Under the pieces are notes generated by a model that saw only the letters and a list, made by a program, of their open reading frames with translations, searched no databases and had not been told where the DNA came from. A stretch of 64,000 nucleotides of DNA from Trileptium ribeirensis (lineage: Eukaryota > Nematoda > Enoplea > Enoplida > Thoracostomopsidae): positions 1 to 64,000 of the forward strand of contig JASANE010018686.1 of the NCBI GenBank assembly GCA_030248225.1, read 5' to 3'. Below are positions 1-11,295 of this stretch, one piece after another. Within the stretch, counting starts at the first letter, position 1. Each line of letters starts with the position of its first letter. Both the position numbers and the translations under genes were made by a program.

Positions 1-112
1 TGGCATATTGAGCCGTGAAAATATCTTTGCCGTTTCGCTTTTTTCTTGGTCTCGCCATGTTTCACGCCCCATAAGTCCGGTTTTACGCGCTTCAAAGCTC
101 TACCGGAATTTT

Positions 113-181
113 CTCAGCTGTCATTGCACTTTTGCTTTTTCTTACGTTTACGGCACCACCTCTCATACAATTCAAAAATTG
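113..181 (-). pseudogene. hAT transposase N-terminal fragment (inverted copy)
   Basis: On the minus strand this stretch aligns base by base with the first codons of the transposase at 2164 (shared core: GTAAACGTAAG followed by Lys/Lys-rich codons and AAAGC). The start codon is lost and the copy runs off the left edge of the window. It is a remnant only, useful for showing that two hAT copies face away from each other. Confidence 0.6.
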
Positions 182-1010
182 TTCTCATTCCATTCTCAAA
201 ATCGAGACCCTGTTTAGTAAAAATAAACTTAACAGTATATACTTGTACGCCAAACTGAAAAAGCAAAACTGTAGGCCTTCTGTACGCCTCGCGCGCTCGA
301 AAGCAACGGTTGTTCTCATTCTCATGATCCTGTATTCCAGCATTACCGAAATTTGGGAACAATTGAGCCGAAGCGAGATTGTTCAAGACTCCGGGAGCAC
401 GCGGGGCGGCATATTGCCCAACAAAGTGGAGCTTAGATCATTTTCTCGTCTGAATAAAAAAAAGTTACATAAGCGTTCAACTCGGCTCACGAATTTATGA
501 GCAGAGAGACAAAATGTTCTGTTTTTTTTTCGTCCTAACACGTGGAGTTCATTCTTGCTTCGGAGACCAGCAGGAATAGCGGCTGTGGCTGCGCGGGGCC
601 CCTAGACGCGCGGGCCCCCCAATTCCCGGCAGCGGGGGGCGCAAAGCACGGTATTGCCTGCAATGGAAAGAAACCCAGGCCGGAGGGGGGGGGACCAATT
701 TTCTTGGTATAAAAATTAGTTTTTTTGGGCAATCCGACATTTTAGGAAAACGGTTTTAGTACTTAAAGAATATATACAAGAAATTCTTAAACTAAACAAA
801 TTGTTTAAAAAATAGAGAACAATAAAGTAGTGATAATGCGCCAGTAAAACTTAACCAATATCCACCGACTATCCTAATTTGCTAGTAAGGTTAAAAACTG
901 TCACCGAACGTTTGTTCGGTGCAAAAGTGCAAAACTGTTCGAGGACACACAGTTCTGCGAAAGCACTCATTCGAATTTGTGTCCGCCTTTTTCCGAACGT
1001 AAATTTATCG
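113..1010. repeat. left arm of large inverted repeat (hAT 5' region)
   Basis: Read on the minus strand, this segment matches 1262-2216. The part nearest the centre (about 690-1010) is almost identical to 1262-1580, with only a few differences over roughly 300 bases. The outer part (about 113-600) matches 1680-2216 only in islands, for example around 217-250 versus 2080-2120. The outer end reaches into a decayed start of the hAT transposase gene. This is best read as an inverted, head-to-head copy of the 5' end of the element on the right. Seen in sequence; percentages were not computed. Confidence 0.85.
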
Positions 1011-1261
1011 GTTCTGAGTAAGGCTGGCTTTGTTGGCGATCACTGCGAGCTAAACTACATGACCGATTAACTTGTAACGTCAGTATAACGCTAAATTAGC
1101 TCGCGAACAGAGACAAATACAAGTGAAAAGCTCATAGGCATTGTATAAAAGTATTCTTGCCACGTCAAAAATTCGTAAAAATCGTCAAAATTCTGTTCGA
1201 ACACAAGGTGTAATTTTTAGTAATTGTCTCTGATTTTGCCAATTTTCTGTTAACGAAAACC

Positions 1262-2216
1262 GATAAATCTTCGTTCGGAAAAAGGCGGTGACACAAATTC
1301 GAATGAGTGCTTTCGCAGAACTGTGTGTCCTCGAACAGTTTTGCACTTTTGCACCGAACAAACGTTCGGTGACAGTTTTTAACCTTACTAGCAAATTAGG
1401 ATAGTCGGTGGATATTGGTTAAGTTTTACTGGCGCATTATCACTACTTTATTGTTCTCTATTTTTTAAACAATTTGTTTAGTTTAAAATTTCTTGTATAT
1501 ATTCTTTAAGTACTAAAACCGTTTTCTAAAATGTCGGATTGCCCAAAAAAACTAATTTTTATACCAAGAAAATTGATCCTGGTTACTCCGGCCTCTGTTT
1601 CTTTCCATTGCAGCCAGTACCGTGCTTTGCGCCCCCCCATACCCCCAATTGGGGGGCCCACCGGTATTTAGGGGGCCCACCAGCCACAGGCACTGTTGCT
1701 GAAACGTAACGACCGAAGCGAGTGGAGTTTCCACATATAGTGTTAGGGACGAAAAACAGCAGAAGTTTATTTTTGTCTCTCTGCCACTCATAAAGTCATG
1801 ACCGAGTTGAACACTTATGTAACTTTTTATTCAGACGATAATGATCTAAGCTCGACGCTTTACATATTTGGGCCAAGATCATCTATGCACACATGCTACA
1901 GAGGTCGAAAACTGGGTGCAATTGGCACTTTTGACAATTTTGGCTAACCAGGCTGATTGCTTCCCTGAGTTAAATCTCGATACAGAATCTTGATATTAAA
2001 ATCGAGACCACCTTTCGAAAAAACCGTTTGCTTTCGAGCACGCAAGAGTACGGACCTCCGTTTCCCTTCGGTTACGAGTACAAGTATTATACTGTTAAGT
2101 GTTATTTTTTACTTAAACAGGGTACGCAAACTTTTTAACTAATTAATAAATGAGAAATTCACAATGAAAAAGCTGTATAAAAGTGGTGCAAGTAAACGTA
2201 AGGAAGCAAAAGCTGC
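1262..2216. repeat. right arm of large inverted repeat (hAT 5' region)
   Basis: Partner of 113-1010. About 250 bases (1011-1261) separate the arms. The arm runs into the start of the transposase gene at 2164. It includes a GC-rich block at 1610-1690 with runs such as GGGGGGCCCACC, which resembles hAT terminal sequence and has an inverted counterpart near 4212-4290. The stretch around 1709-1750 (GAAGCGAGTGGAGTTTCCAC) resembles the ends of the dispersed elements at 27.58, 32.24, 32.88 and 42.82 kb. Confidence 0.85.
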
Positions 2217-3932
2217 AAATCAAGCAGCTCAAAAAATTCCTAAATTGACGGCGTTTTTCGGAAGTTGTAGCGATCAACCGGACCCCAATGGGGAGCGTGA
2301 AAGCGATGAAATTGAACATATGAGCGACCAAGATGTTTTTCAAGAAAGCGAAACGGAAACGAAACTCCGATCTTAGGCAGTCGATTAGTGCCAAAGCAAC
2401 ATTAAGCGAAACGAACTTCGAATCGCAAATAAGGAAACGCTGTTTTGGCGCTCAGTTATACAGCGATTGGCCCACATAGTCGTATTCCTTTTAGTGAGCG
2501 GAACCTCGCATTTCGAGGGACAGAAGAGAAATTTGGAAGTCGATTTAATGGAAACTTCCTGGGAATTGTTGAACTTATGGCAAAATACGATAACGTTCTA
2601 GCAGAGCTAAAGCACCGCGTATTGGAATCAACCACCGCGGATCATTATCTTAGCAACCGAAGTCAAAATGACCTAATAAATGTGATAAAAGACCTCTTTC
2701 TACAACAAAACTTAAAGACAATAACTCGGTCAAAGTATTCGTTCTACGTCCCATGTTCTGCACACACTCCTAATTTGGTTATTGTCGACTGTGCTCAGAT
2801 ATCCGCTAAAATAATATAATTCTTCGGCATTCTTAGTCGCATATACAGTATCTTCGTTGCATCGACATCGCGTTGGTCAATACTCAAAGAATGCGTGAGC
2901 CTTACTGTTAAACCGCTTACAGATACAAGATGGGAGAACAGAATAAATTGTATTAAAACTTTTCGCTTCCAATACGAAGGGGTTCTTGACGCATTGGAGC
3001 GATTGGAACAATTATGTCTGATGAAAAAAGACGGCGGTTCAGCTCACGAAGCTAGTTCTCTGATTGATGCCGTTCGGTCGTGGCCTTTTTTGATAAGCGT
3101 ATTCGTCTGGTATGATCTTCTTTTTGCAATTAACAAAACAAGTAAAATTCTTCAGTCTGGAACTGCTAGTCTGCCAGGGCTTCGAACAGAAATTGAAGCA
3201 ACTCAGAAATTTCTTGGAGAATATCAGAACACTGGATATCGAAGGGCGTGTGCAGCAGAGCGGCCCGTAGCGCAGCATGTTGGAATTGAAGAATTCTTTC
3301 CCTCAGTACAATTAAGGCGCAAGAAAAGAATGGCCTCGTATGAATCTGAAGGCACGGTTTTGTCACAAGAGCAGGAATTCATCACCGAATTTTTCTACAT
3401 ACTTCTGGATCAAGCCACTACGTCCTGTAATGAAAGATTCGGGCAATTAAAAGAATTTTTCGAATTGTTTGGTTTCATCTATAACGTAGATACGATGCAT
3501 GAGACTTATCGAAATGGTCTATTACACGAATCTTGTGACAGTCTTGCAGTAAAAACTGAGGACATTGACCCCGCTGAGTTAGAAATGGAAGTTGAACGGT
3601 TCTTAACAGCTGTTCAAACCGTATCGGTTGACAAACCAAACACGGCCGAGGAAATACTACACTTCATATTCAAGCGTGGATTGCAGGAAAACTACGCCAA
3701 TCTCACAATCGCACTCAGAGTTTTACTTACTATTCCCGTTACAGGAGCTGGGGCTGAAAGAAGCTTCAGCAAAATGAAGATTATAAAATACTACATGAGG
3801 TCAAATATGACCGATGATAGATTGACAGCGGTGGCAGTAATATCGATAGAATCAGAAGTAGCTTGCAACCTGAAATTTGAAGAGATCGTTCGGTGTTTTA
3901 AAGAACAAAAGCTTCGAAAGAAACCACTTTAA
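2164..3932 (+). pseudogene. ZMYM-type hAT transposase, degenerate
   Basis: The first piece (2164-2376) is a lysine-rich N-terminus ending in an acidic stretch, with the IPKLTAFF motif typical of ZMYM1/TTF-type hAT proteins. The second (from about 2440, after a frameshift near 2490) contains ERNLAFRGTEEKFGS and NFLGIVELMAKYD, the usual family signature. An in-frame TAA at 2817 interrupts the next block (VPCSAHTPNLV and, after the stop, FVASTSRWSILKEC). The third piece (2895-3932) holds PLTDTRWENR and ends in the hAT dimerisation domain (LLTIPVTGAGAERSFSKMK). Between ...LINVIKDL and VPCSAH most of the catalytic core found in full-length relatives is missing, so this copy cannot encode active enzyme. 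Frameshift, stop and deletion are seen; family assignment rests on motif recognition. Confidence 0.9.
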
Positions 3933-4211
3933 ATATGTAATTTGATGTTAGAGCGTGGTTATATGGTTCCTGCCCAAAACATCCACTCGCTGTATACACA
4001 TTCTTTTAATGTCAACAAGTAATGAATATGTTCTCTAAATGTACTCTCGCAGCCCGTTCGGAACTCAGTTCAGGTTGGTTGGTTTGCCGAGCCCCCATGG
4101 ATACACCAGCGCAGAAAAGCATGTAGGCTATGAGCAAGGTAATTTATCGCAATATGCTCCAACTAGTCTTACAGAAGTTTTACCCCGTCAGGAAAAATAT
4201 CAGAATCTCAG

Positions 4212-4290
4212 GGGCCCACAAGGTTATGTCTTGGGGGGGGCCACCACAGCCTAAGCACGGGCCTGATTGCAGCATCATTAGACCCACCAG
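4212..4290. repeat. probable 3' terminal region of the hAT element
   Basis: The segment runs from CAGGGGCCCACAAGG through a G-run (TTGGGGGGGG) to AAGCACGGGCCTGATTGCAG. In inverted orientation it resembles the GC-rich block at about 1600-1680 (..CTGCAATGG preceded by AAGCACGGTACTGG and a GGGGGGG run on the minus strand). These would be the outer ends of a roughly 2.7 kb hAT copy containing the transposase. Exact ends and a target duplication could not be fixed by eye. Confidence 0.45.
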
Positions 4291-6127
4291 CTGTGTATAC
4301 GTAAACCAAATATATTTAATTTCATGCAAAAAATTGCAACGCATAACGAATAGCAACACTGCCCGACGTGTGCACTCGACACTCTTCACAAAATATGCTC
4401 ACCGAGCAGGGAACGAGCCCGCAAAGACAGCCCTTCCGCTTGGAAAATGAACGTAAACTAAGGCCGCGCTTTACGGTAAAGTCGAACAGGTGGAGCTTTC
4501 CTGTATGCCGCACGAGGAAGAACTCGTCGGGTAAAATTTAAGACGAAAAGTGCAAAGGAAAACAACATAACATGCACAGAAAAAGAAACTGTTTTTATCA
4601 AACTGCAGCCTCGACTCACTCCGATGCTGCATCGGTCAGACTCCTTCTATAACCCTACGTACTAACCCTACTTTTTTTCTCTTGCTCCAAGCTGCGAGCT
4701 TGTCGCCAAATCCTTTTAACCCTTTCACCCGCATTGTGCATAAATGTGTACAGCTCAAATTATGAACAGTTGTGTTGACTGTATTTGTCGTATAATGTCT
4801 GTTTGCATGGGCGTTGTTATCCACCTGCTTTGTGAGGTTCCTTAAGGAATCGAGTAACGGCTCTTAGCTCACTCACTGATTAGTGTACGCCACTTTCACC
4901 CTTTTCAAAAAGTGTATATGGTGTCACGTACACGATGGTGTTATTTACACACTTTTTATGTAACGTGTTTTTGTACGATATCTTTGACACCGTTTTAATA
5001 AACAAAACAAAACCAAGTCAGCATGCACGCAACTTACCGTAAACGAGGCATTAATGGTGTCCCTTACACCATCTGTTTCGCTATATAGTGTAGAAATACA
5101 TCGTATACAACTGGATGGTGTGGCCTAGACTATTGGGTGACAAAACATCCGTATGAAGGGCAGGGCCCTGCTGCATGAAGGAGTTCTTGAAAATTCTAAA
5201 GCCAAAGAGTATATATATTAATGTATATTTTATAAGACTGAAAATTTTAAAAACTAAAAAAACATACGCATCATATATATTTACATGCATATTTATATAT
5301 ATTCTACAAAGTTGCCGACAATACAAGAGAATATGCCCCTGGTTGGCACCAGCTTACGGACAATAACGATGCACTCGCAGACCCTGCACATTTTTACCCA
5401 CAAAACTTGGTTAATAATTATACCTCGCGCCTGTCGGCAAGGAATTTCGCGCCGAAAAAAGAAAACAACGCCTTCGGATGCTTTGAATCAATATAAGTTT
5501 TTTATGTTTTCTTTAAAGACATCGGAAAGAAGTAGGTGGCCAGGTGCGGGATCAGGACGTAGTCCTGGCAGGCCGTATACTAACAAAGAAAAATTTCAAG
5601 TTTGGTCGAGTAGCTGGCCCGTTAGAATCTGTTTTATGTGAAAAATATGATAAATTTTAGTGCATAAAGTTAGTTATTTATATCCTGATCGAACCCACGG
5701 GGATTGGTAAATCGCGGTTTTCAGTTAAAGCTATGTACCTGAGTACCCGCTTGAAGTACGAAGTCCCAATTAGGAAATAGCTCAAAAAAGTACTGAAAAA
5801 TTTCGACGACTTCAGGACCTATTTTTGCCAATTTTACTCGCATTTTTGCAAGTCTTCACCATATTATTGCTAATATTTTGCATCAACTTCGCCACCAGGG
5901 AGGCTACGACAAGACCTCGAAGAGGGAGAAAGGTCCGAGGCCTAAGGAGGGAGGTGGTAGCACCCCTGAACTCCAGCTTCGGCATATATGAACATTATCT
6001 TTATTTAAACGTAATATTAACATTTTACCTCTTTAATAATTGTGTCACAGCGTACATGTTCATGGACGGAGAGAGTATGGCTTTACTCCCTTCCCCTGAG
6101 GATCCAAGTAAACTCTTTCCCCGAGCG
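4291..6127. other. no gene seen; short palindromic repeats
   Basis: No coding segment with recognisable domains. At 4905-5125 there is a cluster of the word ATGGTGT and its complement ACACCAT, including a palindrome at 5054-5072 (ATGGTGT, 5-base spacer, ACACCAT), suggesting a decayed inverted-repeat element. Open frames in the rest have no recognisable content. Confidence 0.5.
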
Positions 6128-6440
6128 CCGGCTACTTCTTCCAAACATGTCGCCTATCCCTCTCCTTAAGGCCCACAGGGACCGAACACATAGGTTCTTT
6201 TTGCTACGACGAAGGCGCCGCACGCACGGCCGACGCCTCTTGGCCTGGTGCCACCCTTCCTGGCAGGTGCAAGGCATCGCCAGGTCACGAGATCCCGGCT
6301 ACCTTCTTCCTTGACATGTTGTCATATCCCCCTCATTTAAGGTGCCACAGGGACCGAACCCACAGGTGGTTTTGCTACGATGAAGGCGCCGCGCACACTG
6401 TCTGCATTATCCTAGCATCCCGGGGACCCGGCTGCAACCT
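6128..6440. repeat. imperfect direct repeat, period about 167 bases
   Basis: The block beginning CCGGCTACTTCTTCC at 6128 recurs from 6295 as CCGGCTACCTTCTTCC. Both continue into CACAGGGACCGAAC and then TTTTGCTACGA(C/T)GAAGGCGCCG. The two copies differ by substitutions and small indels. The GC content is higher than in surrounding DNA. Function unknown. Confidence 0.75.
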
Positions 6441-8175
6441 AACGTCGGACCTCACTCCATGTGTGATGTCAAAGCCATACATACTCATAAGAGAAGTGTG
6501 AGGGATTATCACTCCTGAAGCTCGGACCAGCCTCGGGATGACGACGATCCCCGTGATTTGCAAACACAGAAAACCCAAGATTCGGCACCGATTTACAAGT
6601 TCGCCTAGCTATTACTGACGCCGTAGCTGTTTCTCAGCAGAAATGTGTCGTTAAATTTTCAGCCAACTACAATGTTTACTGTGCAGAGTAAACGGAAAAT
6701 AAAAAGTTACTCACTAAGTAACAACAAAAGTAATCTCTAAAGTTTTAACAATCCATAAACCCGGATTGATCGATTTTTGTCTATATACATAAGGCACGTT
6801 GACGTACCGCGGAAGTCAGCATACTTCAGCCCATTGCACATTAGTAATTTCAGTTTCGTTTCATCTTATATAGAATAAATGATACGTCGCCCTGGCCTGA
6901 ATTAAACAACACTGGTACATTTCATCAAAAAGATTTGATTGCCAACACATTACATTTACCCAACACAAAAAACCATTTTAATGTTTTATCTCTGCATATA
7001 TATTAAAAAAATTCGTGTAATGCGACATTTTCGCAACAAATCACAGTAAAGCAATTCAATTATTAAAGTAATATTTCAGTTGTTTGCATTAAGACATTAA
7101 GCTTATTTGTATTATGCTTCTATAGCGCTATTGGTTGTTTACAATAACATTGCCATTTGTGTTACAAGGTAGTTCCATTACTTATACCTTCCTGTGTATA
7201 TACTTAGCTAGATGACTTTTATTTAAAAAATCAGTACCTGAAAAAATCACAAATTTGTCGGATGTGTAGTGCGCTACCAGGGTCCCAAATCCATAAAATT
7301 TACAAAATTTTATTTAAAAACTTTTAATTCCTTATTATATGTTTCCCTAAAATTATTATTATTATTAAAATCAAAATTTCTTAAAATTTTGGGTTTCTTA
7401 AATTTTGTTTACACTAATTTGCATAAATCACTTAGTGTTATTAGATAAGTCTAATTTTGTTTTTCTTTAAAAGTTTTCGTTGAGTCGTAGACACGGACGT
7501 AACAGCGCATGATCAGAGCAGTATGATTGTTCAATGTTAATTTTGTAATAGGCAGTATATGTGATGTAATGGTGGCGGTTCTAGTTGTGTTTTAAAGGCT
7601 TTGGAATCTGATCGCGCATTATTTCTATAGAGGAAATAGGATATTTTCGGCTTGATTTACGGTGACGTGGAGTATCTGGAGGGCTTTATGGCGTAAAGAA
7701 TTGCATGGCGGAGTTATTTAAAATTTCCGACTCATTTTCGGTTCTGGTTGAAGTTGTAAACAAAGGAGCTTGATTATTGATTTCAGTCCGATTCTTAGGG
7801 TTGTCAAAACTAGTGACTGTATACCAGCACTACAAAAATAGGTTACTTAAAAGCTATTAAAAATAATCCTAGTAATTTTATTCCCCTAATAAAATATCCT
7901 AGTAATATGTTTTTTTTGGATTTCCGCCGCCGACACGGTCATTTTGGTACCAAATCTCACCCAGAAAGTGCATTTTTTGTAAAAAATAGTGGTTAAATAG
8001 GGGTCTTTAGGACCCAAAAAACGATGGCAAAGTGCCAAAGTTTTTTTATTTAATGGAATCATCATGTAGCACCACTATTTTACTCTAATATCTTAGCGCA
8101 GACTTGGCCATTTCGAAAAATATATGGATCCCCGTTGTGACCTGACTCTGTGACCTCCCAGAAGACGCTGAAAAT
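6441..8175. other. no gene seen
   Basis: AT-rich non-coding DNA. No recognisable domain, RNA gene or clear repeat ends, apart from simple A/T-rich runs near 7300-7400. Confidence 0.5.
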
Positions 8176-8843
8176 GGGTTGCGGGGGGGACAAAAATTTT
8201 TTGTCTTAAAAATGATATCTAGAGGGTCAAACAGTTACAAAACGGTACCGAACGCACTCCAAAAACACTTTTCTGGCTAATAAAAATGTTTTTTGGGTTG
8301 CGGGGGGGCACAATTTTTATACCCAAGTCCCCTGGCCCAAACTCGGCGCATAGGCCAGAGTAGGGCCGCGTAAAGTAACAATAAATAAAAAAACGTATAA
8401 ACTAACCATAAAAACGGCACCAAATCCTTTGTACAAATCGAACCACGCCAAAATCATTTGCTCGATTTGCCATGCCAAAATCATTGTCAAAAACTCGACA
8501 AAACGGGAGAGTTGAGGGCTGAAAATAATGAAAATATCGCGCCTTAGTCACTGGATATCAAAAAGTTTCCGCATATACACTGCTTACACATTAAATACTT
8601 CCTATAAAATTATAAAAACATAAAAAAGATACCTGTTATAGTGGCTTTTTAGCCACTTTCGCGCTGAAAATTAGTAAAAATGCAAAAAATTGTTAAATTT
8701 TCCTGTTTACAGGGGCCTTTTTTGCCTGACGGCACCACGCGCTGTTGATAGGTCTTCACTGACGGGCTTGAAGGTAGCCCGCCAGGAGCCGATCCGCCAA
8801 CTCAACGGTCTCCCGGTTAATAAAACGGTATCGCCGTATCGAC

Positions 8844-9162
8844 TCATGGAGATCTGGTTTCGATATTTTCATCAAAACTTTTTCTTTCGGAACGTAACAA
8901 GACTCTTTCTTTTTGAATTTGTCGAGGTCTTTGGACAGGTTCGGTGGATTCCCATCCAGCCACGGAGCAAAAAATGATGTGTGGCTCCCCCGACTCGCCG
9001 CCGAGCCAATTTACTGTTCCGACGAACCATCTCCTGTCATAAACGGCCACGACGCAGTCGCCTGCTTCGACTGCAACAATTTCGATGCTGCTGGTGCTGT
9101 CAGCAGCGGATTCATTGTCACTGGACACCTCTTGACTTGACTTGACTGGACTAACATCCCCA
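8844..9162 (-). pseudogene. transposase-like gene, C-terminal module
   Basis: After a frameshift near 9165 the protein continues in another minus-strand frame: an acidic/serine linker, then AGDCVVAVYDRRWFVGTV, an SH3/Tudor-like module often found at the C-terminus of this transposon type, ending in a basic tail and a stop at 8844. The collinear order with the upstream zinc fingers supports one gene. Function of the module is inferred, not shown. Confidence 0.5.
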
Positions 9163-10389
9163 TCAAGGATTTGTCCCACTTTCCCGGTTCTGCTCCCCAC
9201 ATATCCTTTTGTGACGCGGGATGTTGGTGGCCGCCTGAAGCCGGCCACAATTGTTACATTCGACCCACTTTGCTCGGTACACCCTGGCCGGGGCCCCCAC
9301 CTCTTGAAGGACGTTGCCTCTTGCTCCCCCGTCCTTTTCACCCACCGTGCATGCCTTTCGATGTCTTTCTATGTTGCTTCTGAATACATCTTTGCCACAT
9401 TTTTCGCATTTTCGGAGATTTTTGTTAGTCGCCGTCGTGCCCTTGCACGCTTTGTTATGATTTATCAGAATGTTCTCGGAGTTGAAAATTGCGCTGCATT
9501 TTTGACATACAAACCGTTGTTTTGTCGGTGCATCACAATGCATTCGTTTCTGGTGTATTCACAGTCCAGCAATAGATTTGCACATCTTCCCGCAGTCATT
9601 TATTTTACATCTCAGTGGATCGTCGTTCACCACATCACTGGACACCTCACTGCCATCATCTTCATCATCGTCATCATCATCGCTGTCGTGGCGATGTTGT
9701 TGTTGTTTTGCAACAGCTGCAGTGGACACCGTTTTTTGCTTGGAGCGGGCACAGTATTCGCTCACAACACAAGACTCGCAACCGCAACTGGTTTGTCGAA
9801 CAAACAAACTACCACCATCGTCGACAGCAGCAACAAAGTGAGTGAGCAACGTGCCCGGCACGGGCTTAGCGTTTTTGAAACGGTCGGCCAATGGATGGCG
9901 TTCATCGTTGATTGTTTCGTCTGAAACAAACAGAACTGGATAGCCGGCGACCGGTGACAACGCGTTGTAAATGTCAGTTGCTGACTGGATTACTGCTGAC
10001 CTTGTGTTCACGAGATGCCTTGCGTTGCGTTTAATTGCTGCGCCGAGCCCGTCACACGCGCCCTTGCCGTGCGCCGTTGCAAAGTAGTGAATTTCGGCTG
10101 GAATTCCGTGGTCGCGGCGGTGATTTGCAATCTGGCAGAAGAAATATTTGTTTTTGTACTGGGCCTTGGCACCGTCACTAAGATAACCGACGCGTTTCTG
10201 GAACGGGAACGGCTCAGCGCTCTTGATGTGTTGAAATAACGCATTTCGAAACGACGCAACCTGAACAGTTCGCTGCTCAGCACAGCACAACTTTCCGAGA
10301 GCGGCCTGTTTCAACTGTTTCGCGCATGGCATGATAGGCTGTGAGCAGCTTTGAGACATGATCGGTTCCCTTAGCAAGGGCTGACCCAA
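9163..10389 (-). pseudogene. DDE-like transposase domain plus zinc fingers
   Basis: One minus-strand frame with a single internal TGA (9,561-9,559). The first part has VGYLSDGAKAQYKNK, then IPAEIHYFATAHGKGACDG, a pattern I associate with the presumed catalytic domain of an invertebrate DNA transposon group. The conserved Asp and HGK..CDG are present. It is followed by an acidic run (DDDDDDEDD) and zinc fingers: CKINDCGKMC..., reading across the TGA into IHQKRMHC; FVCQKCSAIF...HNKAC; KCEKCGKDVF...HRKAC; VECNNCGRLQ...HKRIC. The superfamily name is not known to me with confidence. The poly-Asp is encoded by a CATCATCGTC-type simple repeat at about 9655-9690. Confidence 0.7.
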
Positions 10390-10750
10390 CGAACGAAAGC
10401 GGCGGCATCATCGCACTCGTAGTCATCATCATCGTCGGCAGCGACGCTGGGTTTGCCTTCGCCGGCTATCAACTCCTCGTAGGTGATCTCGGTAGTGACG
10501 TTCGCACGTCTTTCACGTTCGCGGCGGAGCTGCCTTTCCAACGAAGCATTGCGCTTCTTCAACTCTGCAATCTCATCGCGCAACTGCTGGCTCGAAGACG
10601 ACCTATCCCGCCGGGCCGTCCAGGCCCGAGATGTATCACGCCACCGAGGGGTTTTCGAACCCCGAGACAAAAACGAAAAAGAGCTAAGTGGGCTAGGGGT
10701 CTGGGCCTCAACATCGGCTCCTGGCAGCGCTACTAGCTGTTGGCTGCTGC
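10371..10750 (-). pseudogene. transposase-like gene, exon 2 (coiled coil and acidic)
   Basis: The acceptor ends at 10,751 (TTATTTCAG on the minus strand); the phase-1 junction gives an open frame SSQQLVALPGADVEAQ... followed by a predicted coiled coil (QLRDEIAELKKRNASLERQL) and an acidic run of five Asp. The removed intron is 346 bases with GT-AG ends. The frame breaks at about 10,385, where the next segment continues in another frame. This is a frameshift in an otherwise collinear protein. Confidence 0.6.
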
Positions 10751-11096
10751 CTGAAATAAATACGCTAAATGTAAACTCGAGAACCGTTTAGACGGTACAC
10801 TTACCTGAAAACAAGTAAAAATTATCATTATTATAATAAACAAAAAAGGAACCTGTCATCTTCTTGAGCAACCTGAAAACACCCACCCACGCCAGTGTGC
10901 TCGACCATTTGCTGCGCTTCTGAAGTAGTGAACTATAAATAGCAGCACTGTTAATTGACATGAGTATAACATGACACACAGTAACACTGCAATAAATACC
11001 TACCTATTTCTGTGTACCTACCTGGGGAAACCCACACCTGCCTGCAGCCTCACCTCTGCATATATTACATATCACACTTCGCAATTGAAAACTCAC

Positions 11097-11295
11097 TTTG
11101 TTTAGCTCGCTGTCGTTGCTTTTTCGATCGCTCACGCTCCCGACGCTGCTCCAATTCGTCATCGTCCAATTCGGCCACTCGAACATAATCGGCATACTTG
11201 CCGCGCTTGATGTCGCGTTGCTGCTCGGTCAACAAAAACTGCTGCTTTCCATTGTCGGAAAGCTTTTTACGCCATTTCGATTTTTTACTAGTCAT
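11097..11295 (-). pseudogene. transposase-like gene, exon 1 (basic N-terminus)
   Basis: Starts at the ATG at 11,295-11,293 and encodes a very basic segment (MTSKKSKWRKKLSDNGK, then an acidic turn and Arg/Lys-rich ERERSKKQRQRAKQ). It ends at a consensus donor (GTGAGT on the minus strand, 11,096-11,091) in phase 1. Similar short basic first exons are known from invertebrate transposons carrying the SDGA...QYKN domain. The neighbouring exon is in matching phase. Confidence 0.6.

Noticed and set aside
5825..6314. Overlapping 90-114-codon frames with Arg-rich content
   Set aside because: They cross the 167-base direct repeat and show no domain, conserved start context or splice support.
9142..9924. 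A 260-codon + strand open frame
   Set aside because: It lies opposite the minus-strand transposase with zinc fingers and acidic run; its content (poly-Ile/Val/Ser from CATCAT repeats) is a shadow.
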